Assembly: GCF_009757775.1 (NCBI RefSeq)
Contig: NZ_RHLK01000003.1
Location: 660,882 to 724,881, forward strand
From: Paenibacillus lutrae
Lineage (GTDB): Bacteria; Bacillota; Bacilli; Paenibacillales; NBRC-103111
Reading direction: 5' to 3'
DNA length: 64,000 nucleotides
Shown piece after piece: positions 8,639 through 18,601 of the stretch (position 1 is its first letter; the number at the start of each line of letters is the position of its first letter). Made by a program: the position numbers and the translations under genes. The notes beneath the pieces were generated by a model, which was given only the letters and a program-made list of their open reading frames with translations, was not told the DNA's origin and did not search any database.

Positions 8639-10408
8639 TTAAGCCGAAGATGCAGTCAGCAGCTTCATCAGCTGCTTCTCGGTGATGACGTACTGCATCA
8701 GCGCCTCCTGCGCCTCCGCAAGAAGGCCGGCAGCCGGCGCTTTCGCATAGTCGCCGAGCTTTGCCACCGCCCGGCCGAGAGCGGCATTCATCGCGTCGAT
8801 CTGCGGCTTGGCCGCGTCGGGGATGCCGGCTCCGACCGCCGGCTGCAGTGACGCCCATGTGCTCCGGGCGGCAGTCAGCTGCTGCAGCGACGCCGCATCG
8901 AGCGCGCCAGGGGCCGCTTCCGCCAGCTCCGCTGCGGAGAGACTGCCGGCCATGCCCGCCAGCTTCGCGCCCTGCGCGAGGTAATCCGCGAGCGGCTGGG
9001 CGCTGCCGCTCTTCCAGAACACCTTGCCGACAGCAGGAAGGTCGAGCGGCTTCGCGAAGACCTCCACCTTCCTTGCGGCAAGAGCGTTCTTCAGCTTGGC
9101 GGCGTCCTCCTTGCTCCCGGCGACACCGACGTACACCGTCGTCTTGGCCCCGGGCTCCGCGACCGCTGCAGCGCCCTTGCTCCGCGCGTCGGAGCGTGCC
9201 GTCTCCGCGCTCTGCGGTGTGCTGAAGATGCCATGCTGCAGCACCGTGTAAGAACGCGCCGGGATAGACACAGCAGCGGAACTGCCGCCTACCGGCGTCA
9301 ATGCTGTGCCGGCACCCCCCACGGCCGGAGCCGTGACGCCGGGAAGGGCTGCGGGGTCTTCCGGCTTCTGCGTCGGCGTGGTGACGCCGCTGTCCGGCTG
9401 AGAGGTTACGACCGCAGACTGGCCCACGTCGATAGAGATCGGCTTCTCACCGTTTCCCGAGAACATGGATAACACAAAATAGCCAAAAGCTGCGCCGGTT
9501 ACAAGCGCGCCCGCTACGGACGTCGCCACCTTCAGCCACCCTCCTCTGTCACCGGAACGGGCATAGCGTACTCCCCCAGTTCCCGGTTCATCCCAGTGCA
9601 GCCGGTTGTACGGATCTTCATAAACGGGACCCCGTTCTTGAACTTCTTCGTACGGAACGGGACGGCGGTGACCCTCTTTATGAAGCTCATGCTTTTCAAG
9701 CTGCAAATCCCGTCTATTTCCCCTATATGAATCAGGTTCATGATCTTCATCAACGGCTTCCGGCGGATAAGATGGCGCTAACTCCGTGTTCTCTTCCCTG
9801 ATCTTCTTCTCTTTGACCGGATAAATAAAATCTGGGGCCGCTCCTCTGCTGCTGCCTTCTATTCTATCTTGCGTATGAGAAGCCTCTTGGCGTGAAGAGA
9901 CAGGTTCAGAACCATCCCTATAGTTCTGCTCCATTTCCCATTCGTACGTACCGAATTCCGGCTTTCTGTCACCAGCAGCATATTCATCCCTTTCCCCCAT
10001 CGAGACCGGATCTTTATTTCCCGACAGCCCCGGCTTCTCTACGGAAGTAGGAGTTCTTCCCCGCCCATGATCCTGCGTTCCTTGATCCGCAGGGTTAGAT
10101 TCGCGAATGAGCCGGGCGATACGTTCTGTTTCCTCATCAAAAGGGCTCTGCCAGGATCCAAAGTCGGAAGTAAATTCATTCAACCCTTCATACTCATCCG
10201 CAGGTTCTCTCCTGTGTTTACCGGTCTTAGCACCACGGTGCCCGCCTCCCGCGTCCGGTGATGCCGTATTATCCTCCCTCCAAAGCGTTTCGGATACGGA
10301 GAACTCCTCTCTTGTCAGAGGTATAATTTTGCTGCCTGATCTATGGTCTTTATGTTCCGGGCGGTCATCCCCATCATCCATCCGGTACGTGATTCTCGCT
10401 TTATTCAT
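8639..10408 (-). CDS. SPOR-domain membrane protein, SpoIIB-like by position
   Basis: A 589-residue bitopic protein. Residues 1-270 are charged, low-complexity and probably cytosolic; one membrane segment follows (about 290-315, GALVTGAAFGYFVLSMF); then a Thr/Pro/Gly/Ala linker and a SPOR-like domain from about residue 385 (SYTVLQHGIFSTPQSAE), which in the family binds denuded septal peptidoglycan. B. subtilis has spoIIB, with the same layout, between folC and maf, so this is probably the positional counterpart acting in forespore engulfment. The 3' half is much more GC-rich and Ala-rich than its surroundings. Sequence identity to SpoIIB cannot be judged here. Confidence 0.82.
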   Translation of the reverse strand: MNKARITYRMDDGDDRPEHKDHRSGSKIIPLTREEFSVSETLWREDNTASPDAGGGHRGAKTGKHRREPADEYEGLNEFTSDFGSWQSPFDEETERIARLIRESNPADQGTQDHGRGRTPTSVEKPGLSGNKDPVSMGERDEYAAGDRKPEFGTYEWEMEQNYRDGSEPVSSRQEASHTQDRIEGSSRGAAPDFIYPVKEKKIREENTELAPSYPPEAVDEDHEPDSYRGNRRDLQLEKHELHKEGHRRPVPYEEVQERGPVYEDPYNRLHWDEPGTGGVRYARSGDRGGWLKVATSVAGALVTGAAFGYFVLSMFSGNGEKPISIDVGQSAVVTSQPDSGVTTPTQKPEDPAALPGVTAPAVGGAGTALTPVGGSSAAVSIPARSYTVLQHGIFSTPQSAETARSDARSKGAAAVAEPGAKTTVYVGVAGSKEDAAKLKNALAARKVEVFAKPLDLPAVGKVFWKSGSAQPLADYLAQGAKLAGMAGSLSAAELAEAAPGALDAASLQQLTAARSTWASLQPAVGAGIPDAAKPQIDAMNAALGRAVAKLGDYAKAPAAGLLAEAQEALMQYVITEKQLMKLLTASSA

Positions 10409-10530
10409 GCTCTTCCTCTCCTTATGACCGTTCTGCTATGAGTCTATGAACCGCAAAAGGAGATTATGCCTATCTTTTGCACAAGTTTGATAGATTTACG
10501 GTCCGCTGCCGCCCAGAATCCCGCAAACAC

Positions 10531-10568
10531 AAAAAGCTCCCCTTCATCCGAAGATGCAGGAGAGCTTT
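10531..10568 (-). terminator. Rho-independent terminator after murC
   Basis: Read on the minus strand: AAAGCTCTCC and GGGGAGCTTTTT pair around an inner GCATC-TTCG-GATG hairpin, followed by a T-run. It lies 45 bp past the murC stop. Confidence 0.8.
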
Positions 10569-10612
10569 CGAGTGATGTATACAATCAACTTGTAGACCGG
10601 GATATCTCCGGA

Positions 10613-12010
10613 CTATTCTTCGTAACGGGCACGCAGCGTCTTAGCTAGGCCATCGGCCGTTTTCCAGATGTCGCCTGCGCCCATCGTGATCACGAGATCC
10701 CCCGGCTTGACGCGTTCGGTCAGATAAGCCTCCGCTTCATGGCGGGTCGGGATGTAAGTAACGTTCGGATTACTGTTCTTACGGATCATCTCGACCAGCT
10801 TCTCCGAAGTGATTCCTTCGATCTGCTTCTCTCCCGCAGGCGAGTAGATATCCGTAATAAGCACTTCGTCCGCTTCTTTAAAAGCATGACTGAACTGCTC
10901 GAATAAGTAAAAGGTGCGGGTATACCGCTGCGGCTGGAACACTGCAATAAGATGTTTGCCGGTTGCTTTGGCGGCGCTGATCGTCGCTTCGATCTCTGTC
11001 GGGTGGTGAGCGTAGTCGTCAATGACAAGAATGTCATTCACCTCGCCGAGCACCTGGAATCTGCGCTTCGCGCCGCGGAATTCCTCAATGGCAGCGGCTA
11101 CCTGCTCGAAGGACAGCCCCGATTCCATACAAGCAATCAGTGCGGCCAGCGCATTGTAGACATTGAACCGTCCAGGTACCGACAGGCGCATCCTTCCCAG
11201 TGTCTCGCCTCCCCGCAGCACGGTGAATGCGACTTTGCGATCGCCAAGTTCTATATCCGTGGCCATGTAATCCGCCTCACGGTCGATTGCAAAAGTAACC
11301 GTCTTGCTGCGGATTTGCGGCACCATTGCGCGCAGATATTCATCGTCCAGACAAATAATCGCACGGCCGTCTTCACGAACCTGACTCAGGAACTGGGCAT
11401 AGGCAAGCTTCAAATTCTCGAAATTCCCGTCATAGTTCTCCAGATGATCGGCTTCGATGTTGTTTACGATGGCAAGGGTCGGATGATACTGCAGGAAAGT
11501 GCCGTCGCTCTCATCGGCCTCAGCCACTACATAGTCGCCTTTGCCCGCTTTGGCATTGGAACCGATGTTCATGATTTCGCCGCCGATAATATAGGTCGGG
11601 TCGGTTCCGCAGCGTTCCATCACGAGTGCGATCATGGAAGAGGTGGTGGTTTTACCGTGCGCACCCGCAACGGCAATCCCTTTGCGCTCGTTCATGAGCC
11701 TTGCAAGCATCTGGGAACGGTGGATGATCGGAATGTTCAATTCCCCTGCCGCAACCATTTCCACATTATCTTTGGATAAAGCCGTGGAGTATACGACCAG
11801 ATCTGCGCCTTCTACGTTCTGCGCTTCGTGGCCGATAAACACACGGGCTCCCTTGGCTCTGAGCTTCTCGGTCAGTTCCTGCTGGGCAAGATCGGAGCCG
11901 GATACCTGGTAACCCATTTCGAGCATCACTTTAGCGATTGCACTCATGCCGTATCCGCCAATGCCGATAAAGTGTACGTGTTCTAGAGTATTCAATGTCG
12001 TTCTCACCAT
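10613..12010 (-). CDS. murC: UDP-N-acetylmuramate--L-alanine ligase MurC
   Basis: MurC adds L-alanine to UDP-MurNAc, the first step of stem peptide synthesis, in the cytosol. The 465-residue length is typical. The N-terminal Rossmann motif HFIGIGGYGMSAIA is at 13-26, the ATP loop GAHGKTTT at 116-123, and the central EADESDGTF and IDDYAHHPTE motifs of the Mur ligase family follow. The ATG overlaps the end of folC by seven bases, so the two are translationally linked. Confidence 0.97.
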   Translation of the reverse strand: MVRTTLNTLEHVHFIGIGGYGMSAIAKVMLEMGYQVSGSDLAQQELTEKLRAKGARVFIGHEAQNVEGADLVVYSTALSKDNVEMVAAGELNIPIIHRSQMLARLMNERKGIAVAGAHGKTTTSSMIALVMERCGTDPTYIIGGEIMNIGSNAKAGKGDYVVAEADESDGTFLQYHPTLAIVNNIEADHLENYDGNFENLKLAYAQFLSQVREDGRAIICLDDEYLRAMVPQIRSKTVTFAIDREADYMATDIELGDRKVAFTVLRGGETLGRMRLSVPGRFNVYNALAALIACMESGLSFEQVAAAIEEFRGAKRRFQVLGEVNDILVIDDYAHHPTEIEATISAAKATGKHLIAVFQPQRYTRTFYLFEQFSHAFKEADEVLITDIYSPAGEKQIEGITSEKLVEMIRKNSNPNVTYIPTRHEAEAYLTERVKPGDLVITMGAGDIWKTADGLAKTLRARYEE

Positions 12011-13380
12011 CCTTTTTCAGAGTCGGTCGTGTATAAGAGCCAAGAACGAACATCGGAGATCATATAGAGCGTGCCGGATACGACCGCCAAATCTTCCTGT
12101 CCCGTTCGCTGCTTTAACTGTTCAAGCGCCAGCTTCCAATCCGGTTCTACTACGATTTCAATATCACGGTCTACATGGAGTTCCTGTAATGTTTCTTGGG
12201 CACGCTGGGCAAGCCGGGAAGCACTTTCTTTTTTATGAAAATCAGGTTCCGTAAGTATAAGGGTATCCACCATTGGTAGTATATGCCTGAAATACCCGGG
12301 TTGATTCTTGGTGGACAACATGCCGATCATCAAATGCAGTTTCTTATACGTGTAAATATCCTCCAGGGCAGCTGCCAGGGTCTGCGCCCCTTCGGGATTG
12401 TGCGCGCCATCCAACAAAATGCGGGGCGATTCCGACACCATTTCAAGGCGTCCCGGCCATTCGGTCTTGCTCATAGCCGCATACAAGTCTTCTTCTTCGA
12501 CAATAAGCGCATTGTACTGCCGCAGCACTTCGAGTGTCATGAGCGCGGCAGCCGCATTCTTAAATTGATGGGCCCCGTCCAGCGAAACAGGCACATTCTC
12601 GATTTTGCGGAACGGCCCGCTAAAATTCAGCCGCTGTTCACCCAGACCGCCAGATACCGGCTCATAGCTGAAATGCTCGCCCAGCACATAGGCTGTCGCG
12701 CGTTTACTTTTGGCTTCATTCTTGAAAAGCCCGATAATCTCCGGCTGCTCCACCGTCGTAACGAGCGGAACGCCCGGTTTGATAATACCGGCTTTCTCCA
12801 TAGCTACTTTCTCAAGCGTGTCTCCCAGAATGTCCATGTGATCATGGCCAATGTTCGTGATGACAGATACGACCGGAGCTACTATATTGGTACAGTCCAG
12901 TCTTCCGCCGAGGCCCACTTCCAGGACTACGTAGTCCGGGTATGTAACGGTCCCGAAATACAGCAAAGCGAGCGCCGTGCAGATTTCAAACATCGACGGG
13001 GAACCGAGCTCCGTAGCCGCGATTTCATCTGCTACCGGTTTCAGCCGGTTTGCCAGCCTCAGCAGGGTCTCTTCTTCTATGTCTTGACCGTTATATTGTA
13101 TACGGTTCGTAAACTTCTCCAGATATGGGGAGGTAAACGACCCGACATCATAGCCGCATTGTCTCAAAACTTGAGTTAAAAAGGCGCAAGTGGAGCCTTT
13201 ACCGTTCGTTCCGCCTACATGAATGAACTTCAATCTGCGGTGAGGATGGTTCAGTTTCTCCATCAGCAGTTCCATCCTCTGAAGTCCCGGTTTAATTCCG
13301 TTAGGGATTAAACCATTAATCCAGTTTACCGCTTCGCTATACTGCCCGAATGCGGGAATGGCCGTTTCTTGTTCTTCCAT
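12004..13380 (-). CDS. folC: Bifunctional folylpolyglutamate/dihydrofolate synthase
   Basis: FolC extends folates with glutamate and often also makes dihydrofolate from dihydropteroate. The 458 residues contain the ATP loop GGTNGKGS (56-63), the LFTSPYLEKF-like substrate loop (here FTSPYLEKFTNRI), GLGGRLDCTNI and LLDGAHNPEG, all Mur/FolC ligase hallmarks. Start: AAAGGG lies directly against an upstream ATG but about 9 bp before the ATG at 13378-13380, so the latter is used. It sits between valS and murC and overlaps murC. Confidence 0.95.
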   Translation of the reverse strand: MEEQETAIPAFGQYSEAVNWINGLIPNGIKPGLQRMELLMEKLNHPHRRLKFIHVGGTNGKGSTCAFLTQVLRQCGYDVGSFTSPYLEKFTNRIQYNGQDIEEETLLRLANRLKPVADEIAATELGSPSMFEICTALALLYFGTVTYPDYVVLEVGLGGRLDCTNIVAPVVSVITNIGHDHMDILGDTLEKVAMEKAGIIKPGVPLVTTVEQPEIIGLFKNEAKSKRATAYVLGEHFSYEPVSGGLGEQRLNFSGPFRKIENVPVSLDGAHQFKNAAAALMTLEVLRQYNALIVEEEDLYAAMSKTEWPGRLEMVSESPRILLDGAHNPEGAQTLAAALEDIYTYKKLHLMIGMLSTKNQPGYFRHILPMVDTLILTEPDFHKKESASRLAQRAQETLQELHVDRDIEIVVEPDWKLALEQLKQRTGQEDLAVVSGTLYMISDVRSWLLYTTDSEKGW

Positions 13381-13405
13381 CCTAATCATCCCTTTAGTTG
13401 ATATG

Positions 13406-13449
13406 AATCGCGGTGCCTCCGCCGCTAAGGGACGTCATGCACCGCGATT
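13406..13449. other. Hairpin between valS and folC
   Basis: A perfect 11-bp inverted repeat AATCGCGGTGC / GCACCGCGATT with a 22-base loop fills the valS-folC gap. There is no T-run on the minus-strand side, so it may be a processing or partial-attenuation structure, not a full terminator. Confidence 0.6.
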
Positions 13450-13465
13450 ATAGAAGTGTTATGCG

Positions 13466-16132
13466 CTATTCTTTGAGTTCAGCCAAACGAGCCTGCACTT
13501 TATCCCGTTTCTCGGCATAATCGGCCATTTTGGCTTTCTCTTCTTCAATAACTTTGGCAGGTGCTTTGGCGATGAAGCCTTCATTCGAGAGCTTCTTCTC
13601 AATCCGGCTGACTTCGCCGTTCAATGTCTGGATTTCTTTCTCCAGACGGGCGACTTCCTGGCCGATATCGATCAAGCCTGCAAGCGGGAAGAACAGCTCC
13701 GCGCCTGTCACTACAGCGGTCATAGCTTTGTCCGGCGAGGCAAGATCCATGGAGATGCCGAGCTCGGAAGTGCTGCAGAAACGGCGGATATATTCTTCGT
13801 TACGCAGCAGAATCGTCTGCGCTTCAGGAGTAGACGGTTTTACGAGCAGCTCGACTTTCTTGCTCATCGGAACATTTACTTCCGCCCGTATATTCCGTAC
13901 GGCGCGGATCACGTCCATGAGCAGTTCCATCTCGCGCACGGCATCGGCGGCTTCGAACTTCTCGTCATAAGTCGGCCACGCAGCGAGCGTGATCGTGTCT
14001 CCTTCGTGCGGCAGATGCTGCCAGATTTCTTCGGAGATAAACGGCATGAACGGATGAATCAGGCGCTGCGTGCGATCGAGTACGTAAGCGAGTACGGACT
14101 GAGTCGTTTTCTTCGCCGCTTCGTCCTGACCGTACAGAGACAGCTTGCTGAATTCGATGTACCAGTCGCACAGATCATCCCAGATGAAGTTGTACAGCAG
14201 ACGGCCGGTTTCGCCGAATTCATACAGATCGATCAAACGTGTGACTTCACGGGACGTTTCGTTCAGACGGTGCAGAATCCAGCGATCCGCCGTTCCAAGC
14301 TCCCCGCTAAGATCGATGTCCGCCGCGGTGAAGCCTTCCAGATTCATCAGCGCAAAGCGCGAAGCGTTCCAAATCTTATTCGCGAAATTGCGGGTCTGCT
14401 CTACGCGTTCTATGCGGAAGCGCAGATCCTGGCCTGGCGTGCTGGAGGTGGAGAGCATATAGCGCATGGCATCTGCCCCGTAGTTCGCAATGACTTCGAG
14501 CGGATCCACGCCGTTGCCGAGCGATTTGGACATCTTGCGTCCATCCGCATCCCGGATCAGACCGTGCATCAGCACATCCTGGAAAGGAACCTGATCCGTA
14601 AATTCAAGGCCGCTGAAAATCATCCGTGCTACCCAGAAATAAATGATGTCATAACCGGTGACGAGTACATTGGTCGGATAGAAGCGCTGCAGGTCTTCGG
14701 TCTGCTCAGGCCAGCCCAGGGTGGAGAAAGGCCACAGCGCGGAAGAGAACCAGGTATCCAGGACATCTTCGTCCTGGCGGATATTCTCACTGCCGCAGTG
14801 CGAACATTGGTGAGCATCTTCGTGAGCTACGGTTACTTCCTGACAGTCCGAGCAATACCACGCAGGAACGCGGTGCCCCCACCACAGCTGGCGGGAAATA
14901 CACCAGTCACGCACATTCTCGATCCAATTCAGGTAAATTTTCTCGAAACGGTCCGGTACAAAGTTAACGCCTGTGCCGTTCTTCTGGGCTTCGATTGCGC
15001 GGTCGGCGAGCGGCTTCATCTTAACGAACCACTGCGTGGACAAGTAAGGCTCCACGACGGCGCCGCTGCGCTCACTGTGGCCAACCTGGTGAATGTGCTC
15101 CTCGATTTGGACGAGGATCCCCTGTTCCTGAAGATCCGCCACAATCTTCTTGCGGCAATCGGCACGGTCCAGTCCCTGGTACGGGCCTGCATTGCTGTTC
15201 ATCGTGCCAGATTCGTCCATTACGAGAATTTGCGGCAGATCGTGACGCTTGCCCACTTCAAAGTCATTCGGATCGTGTGCCGGCGTGATTTTAACCGCAC
15301 CGCTTCCGAAATCCTTTTCTACATACTCATCTGCAATAACCGGAATTTCACGGCCTATAACCGGAAGCACGAGCATTTTACCGATCATATGTTTGTAACG
15401 GTCATCCTCCGGGTGAACGGCTACGGCTGTATCGCCGAGCATCGTCTCCGGACGCGTGGTAGCGACGGTAATCGAGCCGCTGCCGTCCTTGAGCGGGTAT
15501 ACGAGATGGTACAGGTTGCCCTGCACTTCTTTATATTCAACCTCGATGTCAGACAGGGCCGTCTGCGCTTTCGGGTCCCAGTTAATAATGTATTTGCCCC
15601 GGTAAATGAGCCCTTTGTTATAGAGGCTTACGAATACTTCACGCACGGCTTTGGACAAACCTTCATCGAGCGTAAAACGCTCCCGGGAATAATCAAGGGA
15701 AAAGCCCATTTTGGCCCACTGGTCCCGGATGGTATTCGCGTAAAGGTCTTTCCATTCCCAGACTTTCTCCAGGAACTTCTCGCGGCCCAGATCATGACGG
15801 GACAAACCTTCCGCACGCAGGTTCTGTTCAACTTTGGTCTGTGTAGCGATACCCGCGTGGTCCGATCCCGGAAGCCATAGCGTATCGTACCCCTGCATCC
15901 GTTTCGTACGGACCAGAATATCCTGCAGCGTAAAATCAAGCGCATGGCCCAGATGCAGCATGCCTGTTACGTTCGGCGGGGGAATAACGATCGTATAAGT
16001 CTCCGCGTCCGGACGCTGGCCCGCACGGAAGTATCCGTTCTTGATCCAGTAGTCGTACCACTTCTTCTCGCTTTGCGAGGGATCATACGTAGTCGGCATG
16101 GAAACCGAAGTTTTATCGTTTGTTTCTGCCAT
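13466..16132 (-). CDS. valS: Valyl-tRNA synthetase
   Basis: A class I aminoacyl-tRNA synthetase charging tRNA-Val and editing mischarged threonine. The 888-residue protein has HLGH at 60-63 (HIGH motif, after PPPNVTGM), KMSKS at 533-537, a zinc-ribbon-like insert with two CxxC pairs, and a C-terminal coiled coil ([19 protein letters not shown]). The ATG at 16130-16132 has GGAGG upstream; the open frame extends further into the leader without support. A T-box leader precedes it and a hairpin separates it from folC. Confidence 0.97.
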   Translation of the reverse strand: MAETNDKTSVSMPTTYDPSQSEKKWYDYWIKNGYFRAGQRPDAETYTIVIPPPNVTGMLHLGHALDFTLQDILVRTKRMQGYDTLWLPGSDHAGIATQTKVEQNLRAEGLSRHDLGREKFLEKVWEWKDLYANTIRDQWAKMGFSLDYSRERFTLDEGLSKAVREVFVSLYNKGLIYRGKYIINWDPKAQTALSDIEVEYKEVQGNLYHLVYPLKDGSGSITVATTRPETMLGDTAVAVHPEDDRYKHMIGKMLVLPVIGREIPVIADEYVEKDFGSGAVKITPAHDPNDFEVGKRHDLPQILVMDESGTMNSNAGPYQGLDRADCRKKIVADLQEQGILVQIEEHIHQVGHSERSGAVVEPYLSTQWFVKMKPLADRAIEAQKNGTGVNFVPDRFEKIYLNWIENVRDWCISRQLWWGHRVPAWYCSDCQEVTVAHEDAHQCSHCGSENIRQDEDVLDTWFSSALWPFSTLGWPEQTEDLQRFYPTNVLVTGYDIIYFWVARMIFSGLEFTDQVPFQDVLMHGLIRDADGRKMSKSLGNGVDPLEVIANYGADAMRYMLSTSSTPGQDLRFRIERVEQTRNFANKIWNASRFALMNLEGFTAADIDLSGELGTADRWILHRLNETSREVTRLIDLYEFGETGRLLYNFIWDDLCDWYIEFSKLSLYGQDEAAKKTTQSVLAYVLDRTQRLIHPFMPFISEEIWQHLPHEGDTITLAAWPTYDEKFEAADAVREMELLMDVIRAVRNIRAEVNVPMSKKVELLVKPSTPEAQTILLRNEEYIRRFCSTSELGISMDLASPDKAMTAVVTGAELFFPLAGLIDIGQEVARLEKEIQTLNGEVSRIEKKLSNEGFIAKAPAKVIEEEKAKMADYAEKRDKVQARLAELKE

Positions 16133-16177
16133 AGTCCATTTCCTCCATTCAAATACATGTACACTATTTAAGCCAAC

Positions 16178-16480
16178 AAAAAAATCCTTCCGCCGCAAAG
16201 GACGAAAGGATGTGCTTCCGTGGTACCACCTTCATTTCACGCCCGTTCCGCGAGTAAAAGGAGACGGTGCATGACACTTGAGGCGCAGATAACGGTGCGG
16301 CCGGTTTGCGCTAATCGACTACCGTGTCCAGCACGGCAGGGCATTCACGCAAACAACTCCGGGGCGACTTCGTACGGCCGTCTTATCCCTGCGGAACCTT
16401 CCAGCGCTGCGGTTCCACTCTCTGAAGGGCTCGCCGTCTACTACTCCCCATCTACGTTGATTCAGTCATTAAGAACGATT
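16178..16480 (-). promoter_or_regulatory. T-box riboswitch of valS
   Basis: Read leftward, the leader carries stem I elements (GGGGAGTAGTA, then AGAGAGTGG), an S-turn GAA followed by GTC at 16366-16368 as the likely specifier (a valine codon), and the T-box core GAAGGTGGTACCACGG (16217-16232) that pairs with the uncharged tRNA end. A terminator with stem ATCCTTTCGTCC / GGCGGAAGGAT and seven Ts follows at about 16178-16213. Uncharged tRNA-Val should favour the antiterminator and turn on valS and probably folC-murC. Confidence 0.94.
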
Positions 16481-16743
16481 CATAGTTAAGCATATAAATT
16501 ACACTCTATGATAAACCAGAACTACCGATAACGTCAATCTTTCGAGCCCTGCATCTACCTGCATTCATCCTTCCCAACTTAGCATTTGTATAAACTCGCA
16601 TCGTGTTTTTTTCATAGACGGATCTTCTTACAAATGTTTCAAATAAAAATAAATGTATTATTGTATAACAATCCCAATATTGAAATAAATAAGTAGGGAG
16701 AATGATTATTTTAACTAAAAAATCATTTTAGAAGGAGTGTATT

Positions 16744-17916
16744 ATGAAAAGGACATCAAAAACCGTTTATGCAGCTGTCTTGGCCGTAGGAGTCACTTTC
16801 TCAGCTGTCTCTGCTTACTCTACGGTCTCTCAAGCTTCTGTTCAATCCCCGCAATCCGATCCATCCATACAACTTGATAAAACAAAAATTAAAAACAAAA
16901 CGCATTCCAACAAATTGAAATCTTTAAGCCATGACAAAAAAGCAACATCTGATTATCTAAATAGTCTCGACACTAAAGGCTTACTGGAAACAGCCGCTGA
17001 GTATTCAGAAGGGACGGATGATGTATTCAATGAAGGTGTGGCCTTGATCGCTCCTACCTTAATCTCCAAAACAAAGAATGGAACCCACGCCAAGCAACTG
17101 GATCAATTGGTGAAAGATAAATCAAATAATAAAAAGTACAGGTTGTTCTTAATTGATCTCCACAGCCAACAGAAGAATGAAGATCAAGGCGACTTGATAA
17201 ATGATACGCTTATGAATGTAGCAGCGGACAAGACAGAAGATCCCGACGTCAGGTCTTATGCGCTGGGTGAATTAAAAAAGGACAGTAAAGAAGATAAGGT
17301 AAAAAAAACAAAGAAAGACAAGGCATTGGTTGACCTTTTCTCTGATGATACAACACCCGATAAAATTAAAGGCAATGCCTTAACGGCTATGAGAAGAACA
17401 GAAAATCCTCATTTGTCCGAAGCCGTTAAAAGCGTTATAGATAAACACGAACAAAAAGACAGCACCTTATTGCGACACGCGATTATAGCAGGCAGTAAAA
17501 GCCGGGTGTACTCGGATGTAAAAAAAATCAAAACAATAGCGAGCACAACTTCTGATCCAAAAGTTTACGCCAGTTCCGTATACGGACTAGGACTTCTGAG
17601 TAATGAAGAAGCTCTGAAAGCCGTGTTGGAAATTAAAGACAAGCATAATAACCGGGATATTGTTCACTATGCCCTCATCTCCAATCAAAAGCTGATACTA
17701 AACTTACTGGCCAACGATCAATCGAAAGACAGCTTGTTAACGGCCGTACAAGCTGCCGAAGTGTCAACTCTGCATTCCGCTCTGGATAAACTTCAGGAAA
17801 TCGCCAGAAACAATCCGGACAAAGAAGTTAGAGACAAAGCGGAACAAGCAATAAAAACAATTAACGCTACCCCTAAATCCAGTGTTCCTTCAAATGCCGA
17901 AAAGTGGGAGGACTAA
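16744..17916 (+). CDS. Secreted HEAT-like helical repeat protein
   Basis: A 390-residue exported protein with a signal peptide (residues 1-33; KR, then a hydrophobic stretch, likely cut after SQAS). The mature part is alpha-helical, very rich in Lys and Asp, with repeating units such as DPDVRSYALGELKKD, TPDKIKGNALTAMRR and DPKVYASSVYGLGLL that resemble HEAT/Armadillo repeats. AAGGAGTG precedes the ATG. The gene is more AT-rich than the valS side. It is followed after 5 bp by a second exported protein, so the two are probably one operon. I do not recognise a named family. Confidence 0.78.
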   Translation: MKRTSKTVYAAVLAVGVTFSAVSAYSTVSQASVQSPQSDPSIQLDKTKIKNKTHSNKLKSLSHDKKATSDYLNSLDTKGLLETAAEYSEGTDDVFNEGVALIAPTLISKTKNGTHAKQLDQLVKDKSNNKKYRLFLIDLHSQQKNEDQGDLINDTLMNVAADKTEDPDVRSYALGELKKDSKEDKVKKTKKDKALVDLFSDDTTPDKIKGNALTAMRRTENPHLSEAVKSVIDKHEQKDSTLLRHAIIAGSKSRVYSDVKKIKTIASTTSDPKVYASSVYGLGLLSNEEALKAVLEIKDKHNNRDIVHYALISNQKLILNLLANDQSKDSLLTAVQAAEVSTLHSALDKLQEIARNNPDKEVRDKAEQAIKTINATPKSSVPSNAEKWED

Positions 17917-17921
17917 TAACA

Positions 17922-18566
17922 ATGATGAGACGAATAGGAATAATGGCAGTACTGTCAGTGTCAGCAGCAAGTATTGCAAGCTTTTCCGCACCAAATTCCG
18001 CATACGCGGATGCAGAGGCTTTATACAGGACCGGACCTATGCCCAACTATTGGGAACACGCGGGTATCCGTAAAGCAGGATCGGGCGTATATGAAATTAA
18101 GGGCTATGGCTATACGGTCGATTTGAATAGCTTCACCGACTTTGTCGGCTCCGAGACCTATCTGGGCCCGTTCACCAACCCTACTATGACAGCAACCGAC
18201 AAGAAAAATGTCTTAAGCACTGTAGCTGCTATGGCTGCGGATCCGGATATTAACTATGTCGGAGTGAATATGATAGACTGGGATGCCAATTCGGGTGAAT
18301 CTATTGCCCCGAGTGAAATCGATGACATACGATGTGACGGAGTTGTTGAATATGCTTATGAATGGAACAATCACTGGGTATGGGGCAGAACTACAGATGG
18401 AACGAAAAACGGCACCCCTACTAACTTCGATGTATCCAACATAAAATATGCCAAGGAACACCAAAATCTGGGCGGAGATCAACCGTGGTTCGAAACGAGT
18501 CCGCTTGTGCAGCGTGGAGGCGCGGGAACCGCTTGGACAAAACTTAGAAAAACGACCACAAATTAA
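17922..18566 (+). CDS. Secreted protein, candidate permuted NlpC/P60-like hydrolase
   Basis: A 214-residue protein with a signal peptide (1-29, ending AYA). In the mature part WEHAGIRKAGSGVYE (H46) is followed some 90 residues later by RCDGVVEYAYE (C138). A His-Ala-Gly-Ile early and a Cys at the start of a helix later is the order seen in circularly permuted papain-like enzymes (YiiX/YebB, LRAT-like); this is a pattern-level inference. The ATG at 17922 is preferred because GGGAGG lies about 10 bp upstream. It starts 5 bp after the helical-repeat gene and may act on the cell envelope. Confidence 0.72.
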   Translation: MMRRIGIMAVLSVSAASIASFSAPNSAYADAEALYRTGPMPNYWEHAGIRKAGSGVYEIKGYGYTVDLNSFTDFVGSETYLGPFTNPTMTATDKKNVLSTVAAMAADPDINYVGVNMIDWDANSGESIAPSEIDDIRCDGVVEYAYEWNNHWVWGRTTDGTKNGTPTNFDVSNIKYAKEHQNLGGDQPWFETSPLVQRGGAGTAWTKLRKTTTN

Positions 18567-18601
18567 CTTCACTTCATGCTATCATTCAATAAAAGGAGTG
18601 G

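Noticed and set aside
10952..11779. 275-codon frame opposite murC
   Set aside because: Antisense shadow of an unmistakable MurC.
14006..15880. 624-codon open frame opposite valS
   Set aside because: It is an antisense shadow of valS; valS has all synthetase motifs and a T-box, while the antisense frame has no recognisable sequence.
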